Source: Actinobacteria bacterium UBA7422
Lineage (GTDB): Bacteria; Actinomycetota; Actinomycetes; S36-B12
Reading direction: 5' to 3'
NCBI GenBank assembly: GCA_002469525.1
Contig: DKME01000068.1
Coordinates: 17,620 to 27,999, forward strand
Length of the DNA: 10,380 nucleotides
Shown here: one piece after another, positions 1 to 6,523 of the stretch
Layout of the letters: each line of letters starts with the position of its first letter
How positions within the stretch are numbered: position 1 is the first letter of the stretch
The notes under the pieces: generated by a model
What the model saw: only the letters and a program-made list of their open reading frames with translations
Told to the model about the DNA's origin: nothing
Database searches by the model: none
Program-made: the position numbers and the translations under genes

Positions 1-746
1 AGAAGTAATTCCCGAACAGGCGGCGCCCAAAGGCCATGTTCAGCGACCTCGAGTGAACGCTGGTCAACCACTGCAAAGAAGCGAAGTTCCTCGACGTCGT
101 CTCCCCAGAATTCAATCCGGATCGGATGCTCTTGGGTTGGTGGGAAAATATCTAGGATTCCGCCGCGGACAGCGATTTGACCGCGCCGGTCAACCAGATC
201 AACTCTTTCATAGCCCAGTCCTACCAATCGCGTCACAGTTTCTGTGAGTGAGGCTTGATCCCCCACTTTCAGTTCTACGGGTGGCTGATCACCCAAGTCG
301 GCAACGATCGGTTGCAGTGCTGCCCGAACAGATGTGATCAGGACAGTGATCGGTGGAGTGTGCGGGTTGCCCGCGAGCGGGTGTGCAAGCCTGCGTAACA
401 CGGCCATGCGCTTACCCACCGTGTCCGCCGAAGGGGAAAGACGCTCGTGCGGGAGGGTTTCCCAGCTCGGGAAAACAGCGATTCCGTCAGCTGGAATATA
501 GGCGCTAAGTTCAGTTGCAAGCTCGTCGGCCGCACGTCCTGTCGTGGTCAGTATCAGTGTTACACCGGGGCTTTCCGGCCGCACACTCTGTGACTGAACG
601 ATTTGGGCGGCAACTAGCGGATAAACAACGCTTGGACCGACTACGTCGACCGTGCGTGCGATTTTGGACGCTTCCAAAATCGCAAGAAATGCCGGATCAG
701 CACGAACCAATTCAAGGAGTCCGGCAAGTGGCTGTGTCGCGCTCAC
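1..746 (-). CDS. mfd: Transcription-repair coupling factor Mfd, N-terminal part (gene runs off left edge)
   Basis: Mfd recognises RNA polymerase stalled at DNA lesions, removes it with its translocase and recruits UvrA for nucleotide excision repair. Only the first 248 codons are present, of roughly 1,150-1,200 usual in the family. The visible part is the UvrB-like N-terminal module: residues 92-110 contain FPSWETLPHERLSP followed by the DTVGKR stretch, and residues 178-220 contain GYERVDLVDRRG, AVRGGILDIFPP and IRIEFWGDDVEE, all hallmarks of Mfd. The helicase motifs lie outside the window. The start is a GTG at 744-746, which overlaps the stop of the upstream phosphatase gene as GTGA and implies translational coupling. 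AAGGA lies about 12 bases upstream and a GGGAG sits almost against the start, so the ribosome site is not ideal. Family identity is very secure; the exact start is likely. Confidence 0.95.
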   Translation of the reverse strand, partial: MSATQPLAGLLELVRADPAFLAILEASKIARTVDVVGPSVVYPLVAAQIVQSQSVRPESPGVTLILTTTGRAADELATELSAYIPADGIAVFPSWETLPHERLSPSADTVGKRMAVLRRLAHPLAGNPHTPPITVLITSVRAALQPIVADLGDQPPVELKVGDQASLTETVTRLVGLGYERVDLVDRRGQIAVRGGILDIFPPTQEHPIRIEFWGDDVEELRFFAVVDQRSLEVAEHGLWAPPVRELL

Positions 747-1564
747 GCTCCCTGTGTTTCCTTGATTGCTCGTAAGACGTGGGGGTATAACTCGGAGCGG
801 GAAACAACAAGGTCTGTGACATAGGGCGGCATATGATTAAACGTGATCGGCTCTCCCGTCATATGTGAAGCAACAAGGCCGTAATGCTCAGCAACAATGT
901 AAGGGGCCGCAACATCCCATTCAAAAAAGCCCGTGTTGTGCACATACACGTCTGCGCGCCCGCACAAGATTTCATTTACCTTTGCACCAACCGATCCGAC
1001 ATCAACGATCTCCACCCCTGAATGCGAAATTCCTGCCTCGGTAAGCAATTCCCCAAGTCTGGAAACTATTTCTTTCAGCGTGGCAGGTGGTCGCGATCGA
1101 GATGCAACAACCCGAATAATTGAATCCTTTTTGGTTGGAACCTCCACGGTGTCAAGAACGCTTCGCGTCATGCCTTGGTCTGGTAGATCCACGGTGCCAG
1201 CGCTGAGCACTTGCTCTTGTGCATTCCACAACGCAATGTGCACCGCAAAGTCTTTCCGGTTTTGCCCGTATTCCCATGTCCCGTCGAGTGGGTCAACTAT
1301 CCAGATGCGATCGGCCGAGAGCCGTTCATCGTTGTCTTTTCCCTCCTCACTCAGAATCGCATCACGTGGTCGGGCCGTTGACAGTTTGTCCATAATAAAA
1401 AGGTGGGCCGCACGGTCAGCCTGGTCGCGCAGAAGGTCACTGATTGTTTTGTCAATCGTTTCAGCTGGATGCGCGAGGAAGAAGTCTTCGCGCAACTTCA
1501 ACAATAGTTGCCCCGCTTCTTGTGCAACTGACCGTGAGAGTTCAGCGTCATTCATTTCAACCAT
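743..1564 (-). CDS. cysQ: CysQ-type 3'(2'),5'-bisphosphate nucleotidase (inositol monophosphatase superfamily)
   Basis: This 273-residue protein belongs to the Mg-dependent, Li-sensitive phosphatase superfamily. Visible motifs are D48 in the RDQADRAA segment, the metal ligands EEG at 73-75, the core DPLDGT at 91-96 and the C-terminal EWDVAAP at 215-221 followed by EHYGL. The DPLDGT-x-EY form and the overall length favour CysQ, which removes the 3'-phosphate from PAP, a by-product of sulfate assimilation and sulfotransfer. An inositol-1-phosphate phosphatase or a broad-specificity enzyme cannot be excluded. The protein has no signal peptide, so it is cytoplasmic. The start at 1564 is supported by AAAGGTGATCAC just upstream, whose GGTGATC matches the 16S rRNA tail. 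It lies 19 bases after pth and overlaps mfd by four bases, so it is almost certainly cotranscribed with both. A CysQ gene between pth and mfd is not the usual arrangement I know. Confidence 0.85.
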   Translation of the reverse strand: MVEMNDAELSRSVAQEAGQLLLKLREDFFLAHPAETIDKTISDLLRDQADRAAHLFIMDKLSTARPRDAILSEEGKDNDERLSADRIWIVDPLDGTWEYGQNRKDFAVHIALWNAQEQVLSAGTVDLPDQGMTRSVLDTVEVPTKKDSIIRVVASRSRPPATLKEIVSRLGELLTEAGISHSGVEIVDVGSVGAKVNEILCGRADVYVHNTGFFEWDVAAPYIVAEHYGLVASHMTGEPITFNHMPPYVTDLVVSRSELYPHVLRAIKETQGA

Positions 1565-1583
1565 GTGATCACCTTTACTAGCG

Positions 1584-2162
1584 TTAACTGTTGAACTTGC
1601 TTTGAGATCTTTCTAAACCGTCGGTCGCAAGGGACTCGAGTGCATCACACGCGCGACCAAGAAACTCAGGTAGTTCTTTTCGTTCACTTGAACTAAACGG
1701 TGAGAGAACGAAGTCAGCTGGTGCTTGGCGGCCTAGTGGCCTACCAATTCCCAATCTGGCCCGGTGATAATCACCCGTTCCAATTGATTTTTTAATGCTC
1801 TTTAGCCCATTGTGCCCGTTATCACCGCCACCGAACTTAAGACGGATTGTGGAGAAGTCAATATCTAATTCGTCATGGACGACAATCAAATTCTCTGGAG
1901 GGACGTCGTAAAAATCTAGGACCGACTTGATCGGGCCTCCGCTCTCGTTCATGTAACACAACGGGATTGCCAAAACCACGCTCTGCTGCGAGCCTGGGAT
2001 CCCAATATGAGACTCTCCCACTCCAGCAAAAGCTTTCTTGTGTCGAGACAGCTTCACCGAGAGCTGTGATGCGAGTTCCGCCACCGCCATTGCACCAATG
2101 TTGTGCCTGGTGCCAGCGTATGCGGGGCCGGGATTTCCCAGCCCCGCGATAACGAAGGTCAT
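1584..2162 (-). CDS. pth: Peptidyl-tRNA hydrolase
   Basis: Pth cleaves the ester bond of peptidyl-tRNAs that drop off the ribosome, recycling tRNA in the cytoplasm. The 192-residue length is typical of bacterial Pth. The signature N-terminus IAGLGNPGPAYAGTRHNIG is at residues 5-23 with catalytic His20. The other expected active-site residues are in place: Asn72 in YMNESG, Asp97 in VVHDELD, and His117/Asn118 in GGGDNGHNGLKS. The ATG start shares a base with the rplY stop (TAATG, 2160-2164), so translation is probably coupled to rplY, and no separate promoter is needed. The rplY-pth pairing is widespread in bacteria and matches the shared theme of ribosome and tRNA quality. No damage or truncation is seen. 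Confidence 0.97.
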   Translation of the reverse strand: MTFVIAGLGNPGPAYAGTRHNIGAMAVAELASQLSVKLSRHKKAFAGVGESHIGIPGSQQSVVLAIPLCYMNESGGPIKSVLDFYDVPPENLIVVHDELDIDFSTIRLKFGGGDNGHNGLKSIKKSIGTGDYHRARLGIGRPLGRQAPADFVLSPFSSSERKELPEFLGRACDALESLATDGLERSQSKFNS

Positions 2163-2749
2163 TACTCTGCGTGAGCAGGCTCAGCAGGCTCAGCAGGCTC
2201 AGCAGGTGTAGCTGCATCCAATGCACTTGCAATCGCCGCAGCGTCCTCCGAAGCAGCGGCAGCGGCAGCGGCAGCCGCCAGTTCAATTGCCTTTTCCTTA
2301 GCGTCAGCAACTGCGTGGCCAACAGCGGCAAGGGGAAGTTCCCCATTTGCAACAGACTCTTCCCATGACTGCATAACCATGGCAGAGTCGAGGCCGGCTT
2401 CTTCGGCGGCAGCGTGCACCTGTGCAACGGCATCTGCGTAGTCGCTACGAAGTGCTGCTTCCTGTTTGGTGATCACAAGAAGGTCGAGGTGTTCCAGGTT
2501 TAAACGAACTGGGTCACGCTGAATGTCGCGTGGCTTGGTCAGGTAAGTCTGGCCGTCAAATGCAATGTTCAGTACGACACGTGGCTTGCGAAGTGCCAAG
2601 TTGAGTTCGTGCTCAGGCAGGGTGACGTGCATAAGTGCGGTGTCGGTGCCATACAGAACAGCAGGAATCTGACCGCCGCGACGAATTCGGCGGGAAGCGC
2701 CCTTGCCGAACTCTGAGCGGGGGGAAGCGGTGATGTTGACGTTGGTCAC
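2162..2749 (-). CDS. rplY: 50S ribosomal protein L25 / general stress protein Ctc, with an atypical C-terminal half
   Basis: L25 binds 5S rRNA in the large ribosomal subunit. Residues 6-92 are a clear L25 domain: SEFGKGASRRIRRGGQIPAV near the N-terminus, then LTKPRDIQRDPVRLN and HLDLLVI. The 195-residue length is near that of the two-domain Ctc/TL5 form, but residues 95-195 do not look like the usual beta-rich C-terminal domain. They read instead as probable alpha helix (AVAQVHAAAEEAG, ESVANGELPLAAVG), then a run of nine Ala and a PAE-PAE-PAE tail. The start is a GTG at 2747-2749, preceded by AAGGAGA with a spacer of about six bases, a strong ribosome site. It lies 146 bases after prs, the longest gap in the block, so it may have its own promoter. 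Product naming is secure; the role of the C-terminal half is unknown. Confidence 0.93.
   Translation of the reverse strand: MTNVNITASPRSEFGKGASRRIRRGGQIPAVLYGTDTALMHVTLPEHELNLALRKPRVVLNIAFDGQTYLTKPRDIQRDPVRLNLEHLDLLVITKQEAALRSDYADAVAQVHAAAEEAGLDSAMVMQSWEESVANGELPLAAVGHAVADAKEKAIELAAAAAAAAASEDAAAIASALDAATPAEPAEPAEPAHAE
2174..2206 (-). repeat. 9-bp tandem repeat at the 3' end of rplY
   Basis: On the plus strand agcaggctc occurs three times in exact tandem (2174-2182, 2183-2191, 2192-2200) with a partial fourth copy at 2201-2206. In the gene it encodes Pro-Ala-Glu units at the C-terminus of L25. Such in-frame repeats can gain or lose units without breaking the gene. Confidence 0.9.
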
Positions 2750-2835
2750 GAAGTCTCCTTGTAGTAATTAGGCACATGTGGTGTTGCATTCGCGCGCCAA
2801 GGAGAGGGGCTAAAGCCCGAACACGTCGATAACGG

Positions 2836-2841
2836 TGTCAA
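2836..2841 (-). promoter_or_regulatory. Possible -35 element (TTGACA) upstream of rplY
   Basis: The prs-rplY gap holds an exact TTGACA on the minus strand, about 87 bases ahead of the rplY start. No good -10 box lies at 16-18 bases: the hexamer there is GGGCTT, and the nearest AT-rich candidate, TTTAGC, is about 21 bases away. The rest of the gap contains a short palindrome (2807-2818) and the rplY ribosome site. The placement is sensible for a stress-responsive internal promoter, but the evidence is one hexamer. Confidence 0.25.
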
Positions 2842-2895
2842 GTTGTGAAACACCCTCGCCGAGGAACTACCGGAGTCTACAAAGTGCTCTTTGAA

Positions 2896-3897
2896 CTAGT
2901 GCGAGGAGGTCTGCGAACCGGCGTCTTCGTCCTCAAACATGCTGGTAACAGACCCGTCGGTGAATACCTCGTTGATTGCTGTGGCCAATAGTGGTGCAAT
3001 TGAAAGAACCGTAAGTTTCTCGAATCGACGTTCCTCAGGGATCGGTAGCGTGTCAGTGACAATCACTTCGGAGATATTCGAGTTCTGCAAACGTTCACGT
3101 GCCGGGTCGCTGAGGATTCCGTGGGTTGCCGCGACGATCACCTGGGACGCACCGTTTTCGAACAAAGTCTCAGAGGCCTTCACAATCGTGCCACCGGTGT
3201 CAATCATGTCGTCGACGACAACACAAATTCGATCCTTGACATCACCCACGACCTCAAGAACTCGGACCTGATTGGGGATATCCGGATCGCGACGCTTATG
3301 AATAATTGCTAGCGGAGCACCAAGAACGTCGGTCCAACGCTCGGCTACACGGACTCGCCCAGCATCGGGGGAAACTACCGTGATCTTGCTGCTGTCCAAC
3401 TTGGTCGCGACATGGGATGCAAGCAGAGGAAGTGCGAAGAGGTGGTCGACCGGACCGTCGAAGAAGCCTTGAATCTGGGAAGTGTGCAGGTCAACGGTCA
3501 TGAGGCGGTCAGCTCCAGCGGTCTTGAAAAGATCTGCCATAAGGCGGGCTGAAATTGGCTCGCGACCGCGGTGCTTTTTGTCTTGACGTGCGTAGCCGTA
3601 GAAAGGAACTACAACTGTAATTCGTTTTGCAGATGCGCGCTTGAGTGCGTCAATCATGATCAGTTGTTCCATGATCCACTTATTAATTGGGGTTGTGTGG
3701 CTTTGCATAACAAATGCGTCACCACCGCGGACCGACTCACGGAAACGAACGAAGATCTCGCCATTGGCAAAGTCGTGTGCGGTAACCGGGGTGAGATCTA
3801 TTCCCAGGTGCTCAGCAACCTGGTCGGCCAACTCAGGGTGCGCCCTGCCAGAGAGAAGCAGGAGGTGCTTTTGGGTTGGGACTGACTTTTCGGCCAC
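2896..3897 (-). CDS. prs: Ribose-phosphate pyrophosphokinase (PRPP synthetase)
   Basis: This enzyme transfers pyrophosphate from ATP to ribose 5-phosphate, giving PRPP for nucleotide, histidine, tryptophan and NAD synthesis; in actinobacteria PRPP also feeds the arabinan precursor pathway. At 333 residues it is a normal class I enzyme. The order of motifs is canonical: FANGEIFVRF at 43-52, the flexible catalytic loop RQDKKHRGREPISA at 104-117, the metal and substrate segment VDLHTSQIQGFF at 135-146, HKRRD at 200-204 and the PRPP-binding VVVDDMIDTGGTI at 226-238. The last 20 residues are an acidic and Ser-rich tail. The start is GTG at 3895-3897 behind AAAAGGTGGA. It follows glmU by 47 bases, so both are likely in one transcript, the common actinobacterial arrangement. 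Confidence 0.97.
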   Translation of the reverse strand: MAEKSVPTQKHLLLLSGRAHPELADQVAEHLGIDLTPVTAHDFANGEIFVRFRESVRGGDAFVMQSHTTPINKWIMEQLIMIDALKRASAKRITVVVPFYGYARQDKKHRGREPISARLMADLFKTAGADRLMTVDLHTSQIQGFFDGPVDHLFALPLLASHVATKLDSSKITVVSPDAGRVRVAERWTDVLGAPLAIIHKRRDPDIPNQVRVLEVVGDVKDRICVVVDDMIDTGGTIVKASETLFENGASQVIVAATHGILSDPARERLQNSNISEVIVTDTLPIPEERRFEKLTVLSIAPLLATAINEVFTDGSVTSMFEDEDAGSQTSSH

Positions 3898-3944
3898 TGC
3901 TCCACCTTTTCTGGTTGCGATCTAGGGGCAACCTTTCCATGTCC

Positions 3945-5381
3945 CTATTTGTCGGATTGCGTTGCCCTCTGTGCCGCTTGCGCGGAGCCGGTGCCCGGTC
4001 TCTTTCGGAGCACCCAGTCCAAGATATTTCGTTGTTTCGCCCGGGCCACGGCCATAGATCCCGCCGGGACGTCTTCGGTTATTACCGAACCGGCTGCCGT
4101 ATAGGCCCCGTCACCGATCACAATCGGAGCGATCAACATGTTGTCTGAGCCAACCCTGACCTGGTCGCCAACGGTTGTGTGGTTTTTCTCTACACCGTCA
4201 TAGTTCACAAATATTGTGCCGGCGCCAATGTTGGTGCCAGAACCGATCGTGGCGTCACCGACGTACGACAAATGTGGAACCTTCGAACCGTCCCCTAGCT
4301 GCGAATTCTTTATCTCAACGAATGCACCGGCCTTACCCGAGTCGCCGATCACTGTTCCTGGCCGAAGATAGGTATACGGGCCTACATTCGCACCCGCCCC
4401 GATTACCACGAGTTCGGCCCACGTGTGACGAACGGTTGCATTCGCACCTACCTCCGCTGAAATCAGCGTTGTTCCAGGACCAACTTCCGCACCAGATTCA
4501 ATTGATGTGGGCCCACGTAGAATTGTTTGCGGCAGCAGGGTTACATCCGGTGCCAACTCCGCGTCAACGTCAATCCAGGTACTTGCTGGATCAAGCATGG
4601 TGACGCCTGCTTTCATCCAGTTCGCATTGATCCGATCACGCATGATTGCAGCAGCGCAGGACAACTGCGCTCGATCATTGATTCCGAGAATGTCACTTGA
4701 ATCTTGTGCTGTAACGCCAATAACAGTTTCCCCTCGCGAGGTCAAAATCGCGATAACGTCGGTCAGGTATTCCTCGCCCTGTGAATTATTCCTGTTCAAT
4801 CCAGTAATTGCTTCCTGCAATGACGCGCCACCAAATGAATACATTCCTGAGTTGATTTCTCGAATTTCGCGCTGCTGCGACGTGGCGTCTTTTTCTTCAA
4901 CTATTCCAACGACTTGATTGCCTGAGCGAATTATGCGCCCGTAACCAAATGGATTGTCGAATTCAGTGGTGAGAACACTGGCTTGAGCACCCGCTTCGAC
5001 ATGTTGTTTTAACATATTGATGAGAGACGCTCCGGTAAGCAGCGGCGTATCGCCCGTCAATACGACAACCGGTGACTCTCCTATTTCAACACCGCGCTCG
5101 ACTAAAAACTCCAATGCGATGCGGACGGCGTGCCCTGTTCCATTGCGCTCGGTTTGTTCAACCGTGATCACCCACGGTGCAACTTCTTCTAGGTGCGCAT
5201 TGACGCTTTCACCACCGTGGCCCACAACCACGACGAGATGCTCAGGCTCAATAGTTGCGGCGGCTTCAATCACGTGACCGAGCAGGCTGCGCCCAGCGAT
5301 TTCGTGGAGAACTTTGGGCGTTGAAGATTTCATCCGGGTTCCCTCGCCTGCAGCGAGGATGATCACAATTGGTGGACGCAC
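3945..5381 (-). CDS. glmU: Bifunctional N-acetylglucosamine-1-phosphate uridyltransferase / glucosamine-1-phosphate acetyltransferase
   Basis: GlmU makes UDP-GlcNAc, the precursor of peptidoglycan, in two steps: acetylation of glucosamine-1-phosphate (C-terminal domain) and uridylyl transfer (N-terminal domain). Numbered from the GTG at 5379-5381, the protein has 478 residues. The nucleotide-binding LAAGEGTRM is at 9-17 with STPK ending at Lys23, EQTERNGTGHA lies near 75-85, and LTGDTPLL carries the metal ligand Asp110. From about residue 250 there are left-handed beta-helix hexapeptide repeats, with catalytic His369 in SKVPHLSYVGDA and the acetyl-CoA region GAGTIFVNYDG. The frame stays open to a TTG at 5444, but that start would lie inside the tRNA-Gln gene and adds residues absent from GlmU proteins, so I chose the GTG. 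Only 24 bases separate it from the tRNA, with no obvious promoter between. Confidence 0.96.
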   Translation of the reverse strand: MRPPIVIILAAGEGTRMKSSTPKVLHEIAGRSLLGHVIEAAATIEPEHLVVVVGHGGESVNAHLEEVAPWVITVEQTERNGTGHAVRIALEFLVERGVEIGESPVVVLTGDTPLLTGASLINMLKQHVEAGAQASVLTTEFDNPFGYGRIIRSGNQVVGIVEEKDATSQQREIREINSGMYSFGGASLQEAITGLNRNNSQGEEYLTDVIAILTSRGETVIGVTAQDSSDILGINDRAQLSCAAAIMRDRINANWMKAGVTMLDPASTWIDVDAELAPDVTLLPQTILRGPTSIESGAEVGPGTTLISAEVGANATVRHTWAELVVIGAGANVGPYTYLRPGTVIGDSGKAGAFVEIKNSQLGDGSKVPHLSYVGDATIGSGTNIGAGTIFVNYDGVEKNHTTVGDQVRVGSDNMLIAPIVIGDGAYTAAGSVITEDVPAGSMAVARAKQRNILDWVLRKRPGTGSAQAAQRATQSDK

Positions 5382-5405
5382 AGGTTTAAGCCTAGTTACC
5401 GCTTG

Positions 5406-5476
5406 CTCCCGGGGGAGGGATCGAACCTCCGTTGACGGATTCAAAGTCCGCTGTCCTGCCGCTAGACGACCCGGGA
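5406..5476 (-). tRNA. tRNA-Gln, anticodon UUG
   Basis: A complete 71-base cloverleaf can be folded by hand. The acceptor stem is TCCCGGG with CCCGGGA and discriminator G at 5406. The D arm is GTCT/GGAC with loop AGCGGCA. The anticodon arm is GCGGA-CTTTGAA-TCCGT, giving anticodon TTG. The variable loop is CAAC, and the T arm is GGAGG-TTCGATC-CCTCC. CCA is not encoded (GCA follows). It is transcribed towards glmU and may share its transcript. The gene is also where strand direction and base composition change, making it a candidate island boundary. Confidence 0.95.
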
Positions 5477-5641
5477 ATGTATGAGGGAAATCCTAAGTTT
5501 CCGGATTTTTACCCTCGGAGCGCCCCGTGCCCGCCCCGCAAACCTCCAACGCGACTATATAACCAACCGTTCTGCCCACAAGTGTCCCAGACCGTCGCGC
5601 GCCTAGTGCGCTGTGCGCAGACCTCGACACAGTGGAAGAGC
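5477..5641. other. Intergenic stretch between tRNA-Gln and the HTH reading frame
   Basis: This region should contain the promoter for tRNA-Gln (minus strand) and perhaps one for the plus-strand genes, but no convincing pair of boxes is visible. On the minus strand TAGGAT lies about 15 bases before the tRNA without a -35 partner. An AT-rich TATATA occurs at 5556-5561, readable on either strand and also unpartnered. A GC-rich imperfect inverted repeat lies around 5593-5620. No open frame here resembles a protein. Confidence 0.4.
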
Positions 5642-5883
5642 ATGAACACCACAAATGAATGGCTCACCGCATCGGAAGCCGCACTCGAGGCCCGCGTTTC
5701 CAGGGCCACCCTCTACCGGTACTGGTCCCTTGGGGACGGTCCGCGGTACTCCCAGTTAGGCACCCGCCGCCCACAACCGCAACACGCCAAGTCAGCCGGC
5801 GGCTGCGCCGGCTTCAAGATTTCCTGAACTCCATTGCCGACTGGGTTTCGGGACTGTTTGGCTTCAGCAGCTTCAGCCCCTGA
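5642..5883 (+). pseudogene. Probable decayed AlpA/excisionase-type helix-turn-helix gene
   Basis: An ATG at 5642, with GGA five bases upstream, opens a 61-codon frame ending at 5827. Its first 43 residues read like a MerR/AlpA-family excisionase HTH: WLTASEAALEARVSRATLYR followed by YWSLGDGPRYSQLGTRR, where the second part matches the wing that normally continues into a basic strand and a short helix ending in a Trp or Phe-Leu pattern. In this frame the sequence then becomes PQPQHAKSAGG, unlike the family. The adjacent frame, which stays open to 5883, encodes VSRRLRRLQDFLNSIADWV, which does resemble the missing end. I infer one frameshift between about 5770 and 5790. Such proteins are usually phage or integrative-element directionality factors. 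It could instead be a short intact protein or chance similarity. Confidence 0.4.
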
Positions 5884-5911
5884 GGCAGGCGCTGAACAGT
5901 AGAACCGCATC

Positions 5912-6463
5912 GTGACTTATCCTCGGGAGATGAAGCCTTGGACCCGCAGTGCCCCTGTCGCCTGTGCTGCGATGGTGGGGCTGGTGCTTACCCTTGCACC
6001 CGCTGCATCCGCGTCGTCCGACTACCCGCAGGTGGGTGACCAGGCTGCCTCCGAGGAGTTTGTCGACGAGTCGACCTCCTACCGGTCGTGCAAGAAGATG
6101 CGCAAGTACTACCCACGGGGTGTTGCCAAATCTTCGGCGGCTGGCGATCGCGCGCGTGCTGACGGCTTCGGTCCCGCGGAGGTCAACAAGAAGGTCTACA
6201 AAGTCAACAAGAAGTTGGACACTAACGGCAACCGCGTCGCATGCGCGGTGTCTGACGCCAAGGCGCGCAAACAATTCCGCGCTGAGCTGCTGAAAGCCGA
6301 AATGCCGACCGCGGAAGCTGCGGAGTTCGCTGAGAGCGCCGGTTACCAGTGGCGCGTCGGCAGCCTCGACGGTGTTCCCCAACCAGTGACCATGGACTAC
6401 AACATCGACCGGTTGACCTTTGACGTCAACGACGGGATCGTCACCGACGCCGCCTGGGGCTAG
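5912..6463 (+). CDS. Secreted protein with excalibur-like domain and I78 inhibitor-like C-terminus
   Basis: The 183-residue product starts with a clear export signal: MKPWTR, a hydrophobic stretch at about 14-30, and a likely signal peptidase I site at APAASAS (near residues 30-36). Residues 57-113 resemble an excalibur domain: SYRSCKKM, YYPRGVAKS, then VYKVNKKLDTNGNRVACA, with Cys60 and Cys111 as the probable disulfide pair. The usual Ca-binding DxDxDG is degenerate here (DTNGNR). Residues 144-183 resemble the actinobacterial form of the I78 peptidase-inhibitor family: a WRVGSLDG strand, then PVTMDYNIDRLTFDV and a final WG. The start is uncertain. GTG at 5912 has a weak ribosome site; ATG at 5930 gives a tidier signal peptide but GGGAG touches it. 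Function is unknown: extracellular, possibly wall-associated, with possible protease-inhibitor activity as an inference. Confidence 0.8.
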   Translation: MTYPREMKPWTRSAPVACAAMVGLVLTLAPAASASSDYPQVGDQAASEEFVDESTSYRSCKKMRKYYPRGVAKSSAAGDRARADGFGPAEVNKKVYKVNKKLDTNGNRVACAVSDAKARKQFRAELLKAEMPTAEAAEFAESAGYQWRVGSLDGVPQPVTMDYNIDRLTFDVNDGIVTDAAWG

Positions 6464-6502
6464 TTCCAGCCCTCCTCCTGAGACATATTGGCTCCGATTG
6501 TC

Positions 6503-6523
6503 CCGCGGAAAGGCAATCCGCGG
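6503..6523. other. Perfect 7-bp hairpin between two plus-strand genes
   Basis: CCGCGGA (6503-6509) and TCCGCGG (6517-6523) form a perfect stem around the loop AAGGCAA. There is no T tract after it, so it is not a canonical intrinsic terminator. It could still terminate or stabilise the upstream transcript, or act as an operator. A TAAGAT at 6537-6542 could be a -10 box for the sulfatase operon, but no -35 is seen at the right distance. Confidence 0.45.

Noticed and set aside
933..1568. Plus-strand 211-residue open frame opposite the CysQ-type gene
   Set aside because: It lies antisense to a gene with full catalytic motifs, is Ser/Arg-rich without domain patterns, and has no neighbours on that strand.
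1873..2433. Minus-strand 186-residue frame spanning rplY and pth
   Set aside because: It is an alternate frame of two well-supported genes; its Leu/Pro/Arg-rich text is produced by the Ala and PAE codon repeats.
2807..2818. GGGCTAAAGCCC palindrome as a terminator after prs
   Set aside because: The stem is only 4-5 bp with a tiny loop and no T tract, so it would not terminate transcription.
5382..5444. N-terminal extension of glmU from the TTG at 5444
   Set aside because: It would translate part of the tRNA-Gln gene and adds residues with no GlmU similarity; GTG at 5379-5381 places the LAAGEGTRM motif at a normal distance from the start.
5593..5620. GC-rich imperfect inverted repeat as an attachment site or terminator
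   Set aside because: Pairing is short and bulged, there is no T tract, and no second copy is visible in the window.
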